Assembly: GCF_000582685.1 (NCBI RefSeq)
Contig: NZ_KK073768.1
Span: 2,958,883 to 3,022,882 of the forward strand
DNA from: [Scytonema hofmanni] UTEX 2349
GTDB taxonomy: Bacteria; Cyanobacteriota; Cyanobacteriia; Cyanobacteriales; Nostocaceae
Direction: 5' to 3'
Length of the DNA stretch: 64,000 bases
A model generated the notes under the pieces. The model had not been told where the DNA came from. It did not search any database and was given only the letters and a program-made list of their open reading frames with translations. The number at the start of each line of letters is the position of its first letter. Positions within the stretch are counted from its first letter, which is position 1. Below, in pieces: positions 7,525-15,717 of this stretch. A program made the position numbers and the translations under genes.

Positions 7525-9651
7525 TTAAAAGTTGCCAGGGTCGTTATCAAGTGCTAGTAAGAAATTAATCAGGTCTGTTTGTTGTTGTGGACTAAACCCA
7601 GCCTGATTATCTACATAAAACTCATGACCTGTGCCATCTAGGTTACTTCGCTCTGGACTTAAAGCAGGATTCAATTTGTTGGCTCCCACAACTTTCTCAC
7701 GAAGTTCCCGATCTAATAACCCACGTAAACTGCTAGCAGGATCGGCAGTTAAACCTTGGCTTAGAGTACCAGTTAATCCTAAACCACTGGGATCAACAAC
7801 CTGAAATCTGCCATCAGGAAAAAATGCAAGGCTTCCTTCTCGCACTGCTACACCACCATCATGTAAATAGGGTGCGCTGAAATATAAGCCTCGCAAAGTC
7901 GTTGTTTTGTAACCACCATTCGGTAATATACCCTTGGGTAATGTTGTAGGACTCTCGGAGATACCCTCTGTTGGTACGTCCAGTACTTGTGCGTTAGCAG
8001 ACACAGGAACGGTAGTATCAAAAGTGTATAACTTCGGTTCCACTAACAAGTTATTTAGTCCTAAGCGAGACTTGGCACGGGCTGAGTTAGTACCAATCTC
8101 ATCAATGGGATGAATTGTGTTGTCGGTAAAGAAGGGGGGAATATGGCAAGTTGCACAATTGGCTTTCTGAAACACTTTTGCTCCTCGCTGCACCGAACCA
8201 CTTTTTAAGGCTTTCCAGTTTGACTGTGTGCGGTTTGCAGGTGGTACTAAGCTATTTTGGAAAGCAGACATAGCATTATTTGCAAAGAAGAATTTGCCAC
8301 TGGCTATGTCGTTTGGGTTGTCGCTATTGGGACTGAAAAATAACCCATTGTATGTAGCTAAACTAGGTTTTAGATTGGGATAATCACCCGCACCGGGAGC
8401 AGAAATTTGGTCTTCCAATTCTGCGAAGGGAATACCTAATTCTTGCTGCTTCTGTCGCAGCCAGACTGAAGGTTTCACTCCATCTGGTAAACGTAACCTT
8501 GGATCGGCAGCATTCTGAAGAAATGTACCAATATATACTTCTGAGTCAATCTTCAGAGTTTCTTGACTTAATTGAGCAGCTGCTAACAGATTAATTTCCG
8601 AGGAGTGAACCGCATTGTTGAATACACTGAGTCCAGCAAATGGACCAACAGCACTCTGTCCGTCAGCTGAATAAGGATGATTCTTAAAGGTGAAACCACT
8701 GGGAATTTGAGTGGTATTGTTAATGCCATCCGGTGAACTCTCAAAATTACCGAATGGTACATCCAAAACGGCATCATCGAAGGCTTTTTCAAACTTTTCA
8801 GGGTCAGGTAATTTTACAGATTGACCTTTGCTGTCAATAATAGTCTTACCATTACCTTGATATTGTGGGTCTAGGGGATTAAAGTTCAACCGTGCAAACC
8901 CAGCAGATGTATTTGGTGACAATGCAATTAACAAAGGAATGGCAAGTTCACCATTTGGGATTCCTGCCAGCCGTTTACCTTCATTTGAAACAGACGCATG
9001 ACAGGCTGCACAGCTAATTCCAATTGTGCCAGTTTTCTCGTCAGGTAAAAATCCCAAAGGAAAAGTTCCTCCCTTTTCCACTTTTAAACCTGTATTCAGC
9101 ACAGTTCCGGCAGGAAAAGTCCGGCTACCTAAGACAATATCATTCTGAAGGCTAATTTGTAAGTTTGTTGTTGGTTGACCACCCAACTGTGCGATCGCTG
9201 TTCTAATTTCTGGCACAATGGTAGCAAAACCTTGTGCAAAACCAAATACCCCTTGTAGACCAAAGGTATCACCAATCTTCCGATTGAAGTATATATCTTC
9301 CCCTTTGTTGATTAATTCCTGAGTGATTTGAACTGCTCCTACCTTTTGATAAGAAATGGGAGCACTAGGGTTAAGTCCTTGCTGTTTAACTAACTTCGCT
9401 GCTGCTCTAGGATTAAGCAGTTTGCCAAAATAGTCATAATAGCTTATTGGTTGAGTTGGAGCAGGTTGTAAAAGTTGAAAGTCATTTCTAGGGTACGTAG
9501 CGAAAGCTTGCTGGTTTCCCATCAAACTATTTGATAGCAAAATACCCGCAAAAGCCATGATAAACATCCAAATTAACCAGAATATCCGGGCTTTTTTCGC
9601 AAATAATTCCCTAATTAAACTCTTTTTCGGGTTGCTTTTCTGGGGTTTCAT
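7525..9651 (-). CDS. Secreted di-haem cytochrome c peroxidase/MauG-like protein
   Basis: The 708-residue protein starts with a basic N-terminus and one hydrophobic segment (residues ~23-43), indicating Sec export or anchoring. There are two CxxCH haem c sites: Cys214-Ala-Ala-Cys217-His218 and Cys499-Ala-Thr-Cys502-His503. Downstream TTTLRGLYFSAPYLHDGG is the segment typical of the di-haem cytochrome c peroxidase/MauG superfamily. The protein is much longer than the classical ~330-residue peroxidases, with large inserted loops. It probably acts in the periplasm or thylakoid lumen as a redox enzyme; whether it is a peroxidase or an oxidoreductase of another substrate is not decided by the sequence. 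It stands alone, with non-coding DNA on both sides. Confidence 0.8.
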   Translation of the reverse strand: MKPQKSNPKKSLIRELFAKKARIFWLIWMFIMAFAGILLSNSLMGNQQAFATYPRNDFQLLQPAPTQPISYYDYFGKLLNPRAAAKLVKQQGLNPSAPISYQKVGAVQITQELINKGEDIYFNRKIGDTFGLQGVFGFAQGFATIVPEIRTAIAQLGGQPTTNLQISLQNDIVLGSRTFPAGTVLNTGLKVEKGGTFPLGFLPDEKTGTIGISCAACHASVSNEGKRLAGIPNGELAIPLLIALSPNTSAGFARLNFNPLDPQYQGNGKTIIDSKGQSVKLPDPEKFEKAFDDAVLDVPFGNFESSPDGINNTTQIPSGFTFKNHPYSADGQSAVGPFAGLSVFNNAVHSSEINLLAAAQLSQETLKIDSEVYIGTFLQNAADPRLRLPDGVKPSVWLRQKQQELGIPFAELEDQISAPGAGDYPNLKPSLATYNGLFFSPNSDNPNDIASGKFFFANNAMSAFQNSLVPPANRTQSNWKALKSGSVQRGAKVFQKANCATCHIPPFFTDNTIHPIDEIGTNSARAKSRLGLNNLLVEPKLYTFDTTVPVSANAQVLDVPTEGISESPTTLPKGILPNGGYKTTTLRGLYFSAPYLHDGGVAVREGSLAFFPDGRFQVVDPSGLGLTGTLSQGLTADPASSLRGLLDRELREKVVGANKLNPALSPERSNLDGTGHEFYVDNQAGFSPQQQTDLINFLLALDNDPGNF

Positions 9652-9902
9652 ATTAAAATACTTTAAAAAGGTTTTGACTCAGTATTAACATAATGCCCAG
9701 TAATTACACGTAAAAAACATAAAAATTTATTTTAGGTAAATTAAACACGCAGAAGTCACGCATTCAAAAGTCAAAAAGCTTATAGGGCAAAGTTTTTGGC
9801 GATTTGGAATAGGTGGTTGATTTACGCTGTGCTACACTTTCCAGTACCTGGTTTAAGATTAAGGGTAATTGGGAATTGACCAATAGACATCTCCAGAAAA
9901 GA

Positions 9903-9932
9903 CGTAAAGACGTTCCAGTGGAACGTCTCTAC
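9903..9932. repeat. Dispersed palindrome, copy 3
   Basis: The arms are GTAAAGACGTTCCA and TGGAACGTCTCTAC. It is followed by AAGGGTTTCGGGCAACGCATAAT, a tail that also follows the copies near 18250 and 50209 and so is part of the longer element. Confidence 0.85.
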
Positions 9933-10016
9933 AAGGGTTTCGGGCAACGCATAATGGATTTCTGGAGATGTCTAATAGTTTTGTCGTCTTAACCTGTCAC
10001 GAATGCTTCTGTCCTT

Positions 10017-10181
10017 ATGACTGTAAAACTCCAGACTGAAAAAGACAAGTTACCTGCTTGCACTCTAATAAAGCTCAATCAAGAAACAGAAAACGAAACT
10101 GTTCTATGTTCTCATTGTCAGCGCACAGCTACGAACGGTATTAAATGTAAGGGAATTTGTGTAGCTGACAATGACTATTGA
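10017..10181 (+). CDS. Possible small zinc-ribbon-like protein (54 aa)
   Basis: This short frame runs from ATG at 10017 to TGA at 10181. The translated protein has two cysteine knuckles, CSHC (residues 31-34) and CKGIC (residues 44-48), after a charged N-terminal half. This spacing suits a minimal zinc ribbon. There is no in-frame upstream ATG, and a TAA lies 27 bp before the start. No convincing ribosome binding site is visible. It lies in an otherwise empty spacer convergent with the CHAT gene. The cysteine pattern is the only support, so it may be a gene, a gene remnant or chance. Confidence 0.4.
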   Translation: MTVKLQTEKDKLPACTLIKLNQETENETVLCSHCQRTATNGIKCKGICVADNDY

Positions 10182-10196
10182 GACAAAAGTCAAAAG

Positions 10197-11237
10197 TTAA
10201 ATTGTTAAATTCACCAAACTTAGCAATTTGTGCCAATTGTCACCTAGCCAAGCAGTAGTTTTAGCGAGATGTGGCTGAAGTTTTTCCATCGCCGAGGCAA
10301 ATCCTTCGGCTTTCTTGGCATAGTCAAAAGCTCGGTCTAATGCCTTACCCACCTCGTTTTTATCTGGCTGTGGCTTATTTAGCTCTTCCTGGGCATCAGC
10401 AAAGGCATTGTCAATTTTACGACGGTCTGAGGTTTCTAACTTCGCTAGTATATCACGTAAGGCGTTGAGTTCTGCCTCTATGTTGACGCTTGCAGGTTCA
10501 GGTAAACTGACTTGTTGAAAATTGACGTTTGCAGTGCTACTATCTCCCGTTATAATTGCGCTACCAGTGGCATTACCTCCAATAGAAACTGAACGGTTTT
10601 GCCCGCTTTTGTTATCATTACTCATATTATTATCCTTGTCAGATTTTACTGGATTTGTTGGCTGTACTGTCTGATAACGCCGTCGCCTAATTTTGATCGC
10701 AGGGGTTAAATACTCTGGAATTCCCTGCAAATCAATGGAGGTACAACCCATTTGAAAACAATCTTCATAATTCCTGAGCGCAGCCAAAGCTGTATAAAAT
10801 CCGACACTAAACTTAATCGCCGCTTTATCTCCAATCGCCTGATTCATCCCCACTACGCAATCAATGTGTTGGTGAATTGCTGTGGCTTGTGCTTCGCTGT
10901 AGCAGGCGTTGAGTAAAACACACTCCACCTGTGACTGAAACAAATCAAATAGCTTTGCCAGGGCTTGTGTACTGAGAACTTGCTTGTGTCCAGAATTATC
11001 TTCCAACGCTAATCCATCAGTACCAGAGCCATGTCCGGAAAAGTGAACAATTGTTGGTTGATGATTAGACAAAAAGCGGGTTAAATCATCCACTCGTACC
11101 GCAGATTCAGTGATGAGTTGAAAGTCGTCTCGATGGGGAGATATAGCAAGTGTGTTTTTGATTTCCCGCACTTCTTCATCTAGACGCAAATGACTTGTGT
11201 TTTTAGGGTTGGCGGAGAGGATGAGGATTTTTTTCAT
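10197..11237 (-). CDS. CHAT domain (caspase-like) protein with C-terminal SAIITGD module
   Basis: The protein has 346 residues. Residues 1-180 are a CHAT peptidase domain: MKKILILSANPKNT at the start, the catalytic His69 in IVHFSGHGSG and the catalytic Cys112 in CVLLNACYSE. After a basic, Asn/Lys-rich linker comes NRSVSIGGNATGSAIITGD (residues 214-232). The C-terminal ~100 residues are predicted helical (LNALRDILAKLE, DRRKIDNAFADAQEEL, KALDRAFDYAKKAEGF). The SAIITGD segment recurs at the N-terminus of the STAND ATPase at 12873-15017. CHAT proteases are effectors in bacterial conflict and programmed cell death systems, so a defence role is inferred. No signal peptide is present. Confidence 0.85.
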   Translation of the reverse strand: MKKILILSANPKNTSHLRLDEEVREIKNTLAISPHRDDFQLITESAVRVDDLTRFLSNHQPTIVHFSGHGSGTDGLALEDNSGHKQVLSTQALAKLFDLFQSQVECVLLNACYSEAQATAIHQHIDCVVGMNQAIGDKAAIKFSVGFYTALAALRNYEDCFQMGCTSIDLQGIPEYLTPAIKIRRRRYQTVQPTNPVKSDKDNNMSNDNKSGQNRSVSIGGNATGSAIITGDSSTANVNFQQVSLPEPASVNIEAELNALRDILAKLETSDRRKIDNAFADAQEELNKPQPDKNEVGKALDRAFDYAKKAEGFASAMEKLQPHLAKTTAWLGDNWHKLLSLVNLTI

Positions 11238-11346
11238 GGTGTTGTTTGATATGGTGATGTGTTGCAGGAAATTAAGGAGAGGATTTTTGCAGTATCATAC
11301 AGATAGAATGGGGAGAAAAAAGATAAACTAAGCTATTAGACCCAAA

Positions 11347-11583
11347 ATGCAACAAATTAGTATCAACGAATTACCTGAAAATCTTCAGAAACTATTAACA
11401 GAAGTACAACGTACTAAAACACCCTTAACTGTTACCCATGAAGGCAAACCATTAGTAATTATATCTCCTGCGACAACTCAACCCAAACGTGCAACTTTTG
11501 GAGCAATGAAAGGAAGCGGGGAAATTTTTGGAGATTTAATAACTCCAGCAGTTCCTCTTAAGACCTGGGAAGTGCTTCAGTGA
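11347..11583 (+). CDS. Type II antitoxin, Phd/YefM-like
   Basis: This 78-residue protein opens with the typical Phd/YefM arrangement: MQQISINELPENLQKLLTEVQ, then TKTPLTVTHEGKPLVIISP. The first part forms the DNA-binding domain. The C-terminal ~30 residues (GAMKGSGEIFGDLITP) resemble the toxin-neutralising tail seen in antitoxins paired with PIN toxins. Its stop overlaps the GTG start of the next gene by three bases, the usual coupling of toxin-antitoxin pairs. It is expected to bind its own promoter together with the toxin and repress it. Confidence 0.88.
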   Translation: MQQISINELPENLQKLLTEVQRTKTPLTVTHEGKPLVIISPATTQPKRATFGAMKGSGEIFGDLITPAVPLKTWEVLQ

Positions 11584-11969
11584 AACTTTTACTAGATACC
11601 CACATCTGGCTTTGGTATCTCCTGGGTGACGAACGTCTATCTACCAACCTCCAAACCGTAATTGCAGAGGAAACAACCGAGCTTTGGCTTAGTCCTATTA
11701 GTATCTGGGAAACGTTAATCCTAGCAGAAAAGGGACGAATCTCGTTACAACCTGATGCAGTTGCATGGATCGATTTAGCCTTACAAACCCTAGAAATTCT
11801 TGAGGCTCCCCTTGTTTATCAAATTGCTATTTTAAGTCGCCATATTGAACTACCGCAGCAAGACCCAGCGGATAGATTTATTGCAGCTACAGCAGTTCAC
11901 TACAATTTGAAATTAGCTACAGTCGATAGCAATCTGACGGGTGTTTCTTGGTTGCAAACATTAAGCTAG
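11580..11969 (+). CDS. Type II toxin, PIN-domain ribonuclease (VapC-like)
   Basis: This 129-residue PIN-domain protein starts at a GTG that overlaps the antitoxin stop codon. The acidic metal-binding residues are visible: Asp6 in LLLDTHIWLWYLLGD, Glu44 in SPISIWETLIL, Asp94 and Asp97 in QQDPADRFIAATA, and Asp115 in LATVDSNL. The set appears complete, so the enzyme should be active. Such toxins cleave RNA, often tRNA or rRNA; the target here is unknown. The pair lies between the CHAT gene and the scar at 12091-12171. Confidence 0.9.
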   Translation: MKLLLDTHIWLWYLLGDERLSTNLQTVIAEETTELWLSPISIWETLILAEKGRISLQPDAVAWIDLALQTLEILEAPLVYQIAILSRHIELPQQDPADRFIAATAVHYNLKLATVDSNLTGVSWLQTLS

Positions 11970-11974
11970 TCCAG

Positions 11975-12052
11975 TAGGGTGTGTTGTCGCGCAACGCACC
12001 ACCAACAATTCAAGGTGCGTTATGCCGTAGGCATAACGCACCCTACGGGATG
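11975..12052. repeat. Inverted-repeat element GTGCGTTATGCC/GGCATAACGCAC
   Basis: A hairpin with perfect 12-bp arms (12015-12026 and 12030-12041) and a 3-base loop is enclosed by outer TAGGGTG/CACCCTA matches near 11975 and 12041-12046. It lies just downstream of the PIN toxin stop and belongs to a common class of cyanobacterial REP-like sequences. It may also end transcription, although no U-tract follows. Confidence 0.7.
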
Positions 12053-12090
12053 ATTTACTGTTCGTTAATTATCGCTGTTTGAAAAAAAGT

Positions 12091-12171
12091 TCACTCCTCC
12101 TCCTCCTTTTCATCTAGGCGCAAATTACTTGTGTTTTTAGGGTTGGCGGAGAGGATGAGGATTTTTTTCAT
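12091..12171 (-). pseudogene. Deletion scar joining CHAT gene 5' end to STAND gene 3' end
   Basis: Read on the minus strand, 12171 to about 12109 repeats the first 21 codons of the CHAT gene (MKKILILSANPKNTS, then NLRLDE) with only a few base changes. It runs in frame into KEEEE and TGA, and the DNA past this point (TGAACTTTTTTTC) matches the 3' end of the STAND gene at 12861-12890. The result is a 26-codon mini-frame with the start of one neighbour and the tail of the other. The simplest reading is that a CHAT-to-STAND fusion or adjacent pair once lay here and lost its interior by recombination. It is unlikely to be functional. Confidence 0.7.
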
Positions 12172-12273
12172 GCACTTATCGTATATTGTGTAAGATAATA
12201 ACGAAAATTGCTATAGTTTGTTAATTTTATTAAGATAGACGCATTCGTTGTTTCCCGCATACCAGGTAATTTT

Positions 12274-12561
12274 ATGAACATTTCACTGACTCCAGAACTA
12301 GAAAAGCTTGTCCACGATAAAGTAGCTACTGGACTTTATACCTCAGCTAGCGAAGTTATCCGCGAAAGTTTACGACTCCTACAGGAACACGATAAAGTTA
12401 AAGAATTTCGGCTTTTGGAGCTAAAAAAAGAAATTCAAAAGGGTATTGACCAAATAGAACGTGGCGAATTTACTGTCTATGATACCGAGTCGATAAAAAC
12501 GCTTGGTGAGGAAATAAAACAACGAGGGCAAAAGAAAAAAGAGAACTCTCAGGCAAAATAA
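12274..12561 (+). CDS. ParD-like ribbon-helix-helix antitoxin
   Basis: The protein has 95 residues. The N-terminal half is a ParD-type ribbon-helix-helix domain: MNISLTPELEKLVHDKVATG, then YTSASEVIRESLRLL. The C-terminal half is charged (FRLLELKKEIQKGIDQIERGEF), as in toxin-binding tails of ParD proteins. It is slightly longer than typical, with a Lys-rich tail KKKENSQAK. The stop TAA overlaps the ATG of the ParE-like gene by one base, so the two are translationally coupled. With its toxin partner frameshifted, it may now serve only as a repressor or an anti-addiction relic. Confidence 0.88.
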   Translation: MNISLTPELEKLVHDKVATGLYTSASEVIRESLRLLQEHDKVKEFRLLELKKEIQKGIDQIERGEFTVYDTESIKTLGEEIKQRGQKKKENSQAK

Positions 12562-12852
12562 TGAACCGTATAGTTGTTACTGGTGATGCAACTTCAGACC
12601 TTGATGATATTTGGTCGTATATATCTAATGAGAGCCAGGATAGTGCAAATCGACTTATTGATAGCATAATTGAGCGATTTGCTACATTGGCTCAGTTTCC
12701 TGAGATGGGCAGAGAAAGAGGTGAAATTTCAAATGGAATGAGAAGTTTTCCTGCTGGACGTTACTTCATCTTTTACCAACAAATTGAAGATGGAATCGAA
12801 ATAAGAGCGCGTTCTTCATAGTGCAAGAGATATCGATGCCTTTTTTCAATAA
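12561..12852 (+). pseudogene. ParE/RelE-family toxin with a 3' frameshift
   Basis: The intact frame gives 86 residues of a ParE-type toxin: VVTGDATSDLDDIWSYI, FPEMGRERGEI, FPAGRYFIFYQQ, then IEIRARSS and a stop at 12821. In the +1 frame, immediately at 12808, the sequence reads RVLHSARDIDAFFQ and stops at 12852. This is the conserved C-terminal strand and helix of the family (usually RVLHGARD). A single-base insertion around 12805-12808 therefore explains the break. The last strand holds residues needed for activity in ParE/RelE toxins, so the present product is probably inactive or altered. A sequencing error is the main alternative. Confidence 0.8.
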
Positions 12853-12872
12853 TTTTTACTTTGAAAAAAAGT

Positions 12873-15017
12873 TCACTCCTCCTCATTCTCCTCCTCCTTC
12901 AACTCAGGATGCTGCTGCTCGGCATGAACCGTTAAAACCTTCGCCAGCGATTCCACCTTACAATCGTCACTGGGACATTGTTGCGTAGCTTGCAGTGCCT
13001 GTCCCCAGTTTTTCAGGTTCGCTTCTGCTTCGGCAATGGCACTTAAAACATAGGCTTTGTCATCGGAATCCTGAATTTGGTTAGCAGCGGCGATCGCAAG
13101 CTTTAGCAAATCAGCGGCTTTTTCGGGTTGGTTGAGCTTGCCAATGGCTTCGGCAATGGCACTTAAGGCATAGGCTTTGGAAAAGGACTCCTGAATCTGG
13201 TTGGCAGAGGCGATCGCAAGCTTTAGCAAATCAGCGGCTTTTTCGGGTTGGTTGAGCTTGCCATAGGCTTCGGCAATGGCTATTAAGGGTTTTGAATCCT
13301 GAATCTGGCTGATAAGCTTCAAGGCTTGAGCAGAATTTTTATCCTTAAGAAAGGCAACAGCCGCTTGTGATTGATACTCAGGATTTCTTATCTGCTGGCT
13401 CACATTAGTCAATTGCCAGCGAATTTGAGTCAATTGCCCGGAAGTTGTATAATTCAACCAACCCCAAATCCCCAGCGGCAGTAAAAGGATACTCCCAATC
13501 CCCCCCAAACTCAAGTAAATTCGCTGCTTACTACCTTGACGCAGTGCTACACTAGCTTGAATAAATTCAAGCTCTGCTGCGCTCAGTTCCTCTCGGCGTT
13601 GTTTCTGCTTTTCTTCCGCTTCCTTTAACACTGCACCCCGCAATAATACCCCTTCATCCCGTTGCATTTTTTGCCATTGCAGCATTGCAAACCGCAGCCT
13701 TTCTTGCCAAGCGCGAAAGCTACGGTCTGCTTTCATCCATTGCCGCAGTTCTTCCCAATTACGAATCAACGCTTCATGAACAACTTCCACAGTTTCTTGG
13801 TTAGCAGCATTTTGACTGGTGACTACTAATCGATCATCTGCCAACTGTTTCACCAATTTCCAGCGTTCTTCACCCAATTCGGCTTTCGTTGCCAGTCGTC
13901 GCGTATCTTGTGTGCCTTCACCCGGTTGCACTAATTGGATGAAAATCCGCCGTACCTGTTCTTTCTGGGCTACGCTCAACTTACCATAATTCTGATCTGC
14001 ATGACGAGCCAAGGCACCTTGCACCTTACCTATGTGCTGATAAGCTGTATGAGTTAACTGTTTACCCTTTCGCTGCTGCCACAATTCCGTCAACGCAAAC
14101 TCCAAAAGAGGTAAATTCCCCGGTTCTTTTTCCACATCATCTAATATGCGTTCCACCAGTCCCCCTTCAAAAGTCACCCCCAACTTCTCAGCAGGCTTTT
14201 CAATCACCTGTGAAAGTTCATCATGCTTCATCGAGCTGATCAGCTTGATATCAGTTTTCAATACATCTCCAAAAGGGGGATATAACAGAGCATTCCCCAA
14301 GAAATCTGCCCGCATGGTTGCAACTAGCACATGATTGTATTGGGACTGATAAGCAGAGGATTGAAAGCTGACTAATAAACTATCTAGAAAACTATGGCGA
14401 ATTTTATGATCCGCGCATAAAGTGTAAATTTCTTCAAATTGATCGGCAATCAGCAACACCCGATCCGTGGGGTGATTTTGGTGAATCTGGGCAAATACAT
14501 CAGCTAAAGAGATTTCACCATCACCAAGGGATTGTGACAACTTACGAGCTTGGATGATCTTATCAGTAGCATCCAGATTTTGTGTGTAAAGGGGAACTAG
14601 CGCCAAAGCTAGGGCATGGAAAGGGTCGGAACCAGGACGAAAATGGGTAAACTTCCAGCGAGCTGCTTTTTGCAGCTTTGGCACTAATCCTGCCAACACC
14701 ACCGAAGATTTCCCACTTCCCGACGCACCTAACACGGGTATAAAATTACGGTTTTGAGTCGCTGCGAATAGTTCTTCTACAAATACCTCACGTCCAAAGA
14801 AAAACTCCGCATCATCGGGACCAAAGTGAAACAAACCACGATAAGGGCAGGCAAGAATTTCGTCAGCAGCATCAGTAGATTCAATAGGTAATACTGTTGT
14901 ACTTTCACGATAATAGTAGTTAGTGATGGTGATAGTAGCGGTATTGCGATCGCCAGTAATAATCGCGCTGCGGTCAGCGCTCCCTCCAACTTTGGCACTG
15001 CGGTCTTCTTCTGGCAT
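12873..15017 (-). CDS. nSTAND-type NTPase with SAIITGD N-terminus, TM segment and TPR-like C-terminal repeats
   Basis: The protein has 714 residues. Residues 6-23 carry the GGSADRSAIITGD segment also found in the CHAT protein. CPYRGLFHFGPDDAEFFFGRE (split here between residues 57 and 77) leads to a Walker A, GASGSGKSS at 97-105. The Walker B is in RVLLIADQFEEIYTL. Together these give the novel-STAND NTPase signature. A winged-helix-like region (VVHEALIRNWEELRQWM) follows. One membrane segment lies at ~520-540, followed by three TPR-like units with LNQPEKAADLLKLAIA, nearly identical at DNA level (13088-13265). STAND ATPases act as signal-sensing switches in immunity and cell death. The C-terminal repeats would be the sensor and the shared N-terminal segment a likely adaptor to the CHAT effector. 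Confidence 0.85.
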   Translation of the reverse strand: MPEEDRSAKVGGSADRSAIITGDRNTATITITNYYYRESTTVLPIESTDAADEILACPYRGLFHFGPDDAEFFFGREVFVEELFAATQNRNFIPVLGASGSGKSSVVLAGLVPKLQKAARWKFTHFRPGSDPFHALALALVPLYTQNLDATDKIIQARKLSQSLGDGEISLADVFAQIHQNHPTDRVLLIADQFEEIYTLCADHKIRHSFLDSLLVSFQSSAYQSQYNHVLVATMRADFLGNALLYPPFGDVLKTDIKLISSMKHDELSQVIEKPAEKLGVTFEGGLVERILDDVEKEPGNLPLLEFALTELWQQRKGKQLTHTAYQHIGKVQGALARHADQNYGKLSVAQKEQVRRIFIQLVQPGEGTQDTRRLATKAELGEERWKLVKQLADDRLVVTSQNAANQETVEVVHEALIRNWEELRQWMKADRSFRAWQERLRFAMLQWQKMQRDEGVLLRGAVLKEAEEKQKQRREELSAAELEFIQASVALRQGSKQRIYLSLGGIGSILLLPLGIWGWLNYTTSGQLTQIRWQLTNVSQQIRNPEYQSQAAVAFLKDKNSAQALKLISQIQDSKPLIAIAEAYGKLNQPEKAADLLKLAIASANQIQESFSKAYALSAIAEAIGKLNQPEKAADLLKLAIAAANQIQDSDDKAYVLSAIAEAEANLKNWGQALQATQQCPSDDCKVESLAKVLTVHAEQQHPELKEEENEEE

Positions 15018-15717
15018 ATCACCCTCGTTTATTGATTCTTGAAGGCTTGTACTGGTTTAATACGTCACATTATACTTCTTGCATAAATCAAAAAAAGAAC
15101 CCCACCCCGCCTTTGACTTGCGTCAAAGTCTCCCCTCCCCGCTTGCGGGGAGGGGCTGGGGGTGGGGTGTTAGGGGAATGAGTGCAAGAGGTCACATTAT
15201 ATAGTTGCAAGTAAAACATCAACATAAGCATTCAAAGGAGTATTTCAGCACAAACAACTGTAATTACGGGAAAATTCGTAAATTGAAAAAGTTAAAATAA
15301 ACCATAAATAATCCCCAACCCTCACTATTAGCATAGTGCGATCGCATATAGCGGGTTGCGCTTGGATGCAATACAGACCTAACCACGCCAGGTGCTTCAA
15401 GTCGGCAGAGCCGCCCAACGCACTGGCTCCCCAACCCCTTCCCTACGTTCGCGTTGGCGAAGCCTCTCGAAGAGAAGCGTCTCGTTCGCGCAGCGTCTCC
15501 GACAGGAGAAGAGAGGGAAGGGGAGCAAGAATCAAAGCCTCTCTCCTTGCAGGAGAGAGGAATGGAAGTGAGGTCTGACTGTACTGCACCTTCGCCCTAG
15601 ATGCCCACATTGCAAGGCTTCTAAAAAACTTTTTGGTTTACTGAATAAATGACTTGAGAAAAGTGACACCAATGCGTTAGTCTTCTTAATCGTGACTGCA
15701 TGTTATAACATCAGGCG
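15018..15717. other. Intergenic region, 700 bp, with repeats
   Basis: No gene is supported. At 15100-15170 there is a GC-rich near-palindrome of CCCCACCCC / GGGGTGGGG arms around CCCGCTTGCGGG, and at 15445-15500 a block of GCGTTGGCGAAGCCTCTCG-type dispersed repeat. An 80-codon frame at 15336-15578 is translated repeat and is rejected. Promoters for the divergent STAND and glycosidase genes must lie here. Confidence 0.5.

Noticed and set aside
15336..15578. 80-codon plus-strand frame
   Set aside because: It is the translation of GCGTTGGCGAAGCC-type dispersed repeats, Arg/Ser-rich, without a ribosome binding site.
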